From Stutzerimonas stutzeri KOS6 (GTDB lineage Bacteria > Pseudomonadota > Gammaproteobacteria > Pseudomonadales > Pseudomonadaceae): DNA of 64,000 bases. The position numbers and the translations under genes were made by a program. The stretch is from positions 593,254 through 657,253 of the forward strand of contig NZ_KK020676.1 of the NCBI RefSeq assembly GCF_000307775.2. The letters are read 5' to 3'. The notes under the pieces were generated by a model, which saw nothing but the letters and a program-made list of their open reading frames with translations, was not told where the DNA came from and ran no database searches. This document shows, piece after piece, positions 62,562-64,000 of this stretch (positions are counted from its first letter, which is position 1; each line of letters opens with the position of its first letter).

Positions 62562-62591
62562 TTGGGCTTTGCCGGCAGGCCCGGCTATAAT
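62562..62591 (+). promoter_or_regulatory. Candidate sigma-70 promoter of ahcY
   Basis: A perfect -10 box, TATAAT (62586-62591), has a weak -35 TTGGGC (62562-62567) at 18-base spacing. Transcription would begin near 62598, about 30 bases before the riboswitch. Confidence 0.6.
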
Positions 62592-62628
62592 CGCCCGGCT
62601 TTCCGGTCGACTCCGCTTCGGCCGTGCC

Positions 62629-64000
<1,372 letters not shown>

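Overview
The window reads as chromosomal DNA of a GC-rich gammaproteobacterium, most likely the Pseudomonas stutzeri (Stutzerimonas) group. The signs are dense short operons with Shine-Dalgarno starts, REP-like GTGGGAGGCGCGCC elements, malate synthase G, a DUF3509 gene, the actP/yjcH pair beside a DUF294 protein and a DEDD exonuclease, and the order metK - ArsR/methyltransferase regulator - tkt - epd - pgk - fba, which I recall from Pseudomonas. The taxon is inferred from gene content, not from a database search. No tRNA, rRNA, CRISPR array, complete transposon or prophage was seen.

Layout. 0.1-8.7 kb: acyl-CoA dehydrogenase, K+/H+ antiporter, giant mechanosensitive channel MscK, SelO. 8.7-9.2 kb: a REP pair and a 104-bp tandem repeat array. 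9.2-15.3 kb: a four-gene minus-strand signalling operon (triple-receiver hybrid kinase, CheR, CheB, receiver-kinase). 15.5-23.3 kb: a Pmp3 peptide, two SDRs, a LEA14 lipoprotein, two EamA permeases, a trehalase overlapping a glucose-dehydrogenase-like SDR, and a GcvR-like ACT protein. 23.5-31.4 kb: C2/acetate metabolism (glcB; DUF294 regulator plus exonuclease; actP/yjcH). 31.4-43.1 kb: an AT-rich intergenic island, a retropepsin-like protease, DbpA, a YccS-type protein, a flavoprotein, small lipoproteins, a globin-coupled GGDEF-EAL protein next to a hemerythrin, a methyltransferase and a lone receiver. 43.2-49.5 kb: fba, mliC, a lipoprotein, pgk, epd and tkt on the minus strand (central carbon).

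49.7-52.0 kb: an ArsR/methyltransferase regulator and metK, preceded by a perfect 42-bp palindrome that abuts a likely promoter. 52.2-55.2 kb: an orphan type VI secretion cargo unit (PAAR-lipase plus a lipoprotein that is probably its immunity protein) and a small secreted protein. A palindromic element appears to sit inside the loop of the terminator after that last gene. 55.4-62.6 kb: an ABC-2 exporter, a ferric-reductase-like protein, LigB with a DUF1090-like gene, a lipoprotein cytochrome c', a secreted protein and a decayed antiporter. 62.6-64.0 kb: an SAH riboswitch and the 5' part of ahcY, cut by the window end.

Functional links. MetK makes SAM and AhcY removes SAH, and each has a different visible control device. 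ActP takes up acetate and GlcB consumes glyoxylate plus acetyl-CoA. Trehalase releases glucose that the overlapping SDR could oxidise. The most interesting accessory items are the PAAR-lipase/immunity pair, the palindrome-controlled metK operon, the element inside a terminator, and the 104-bp array.
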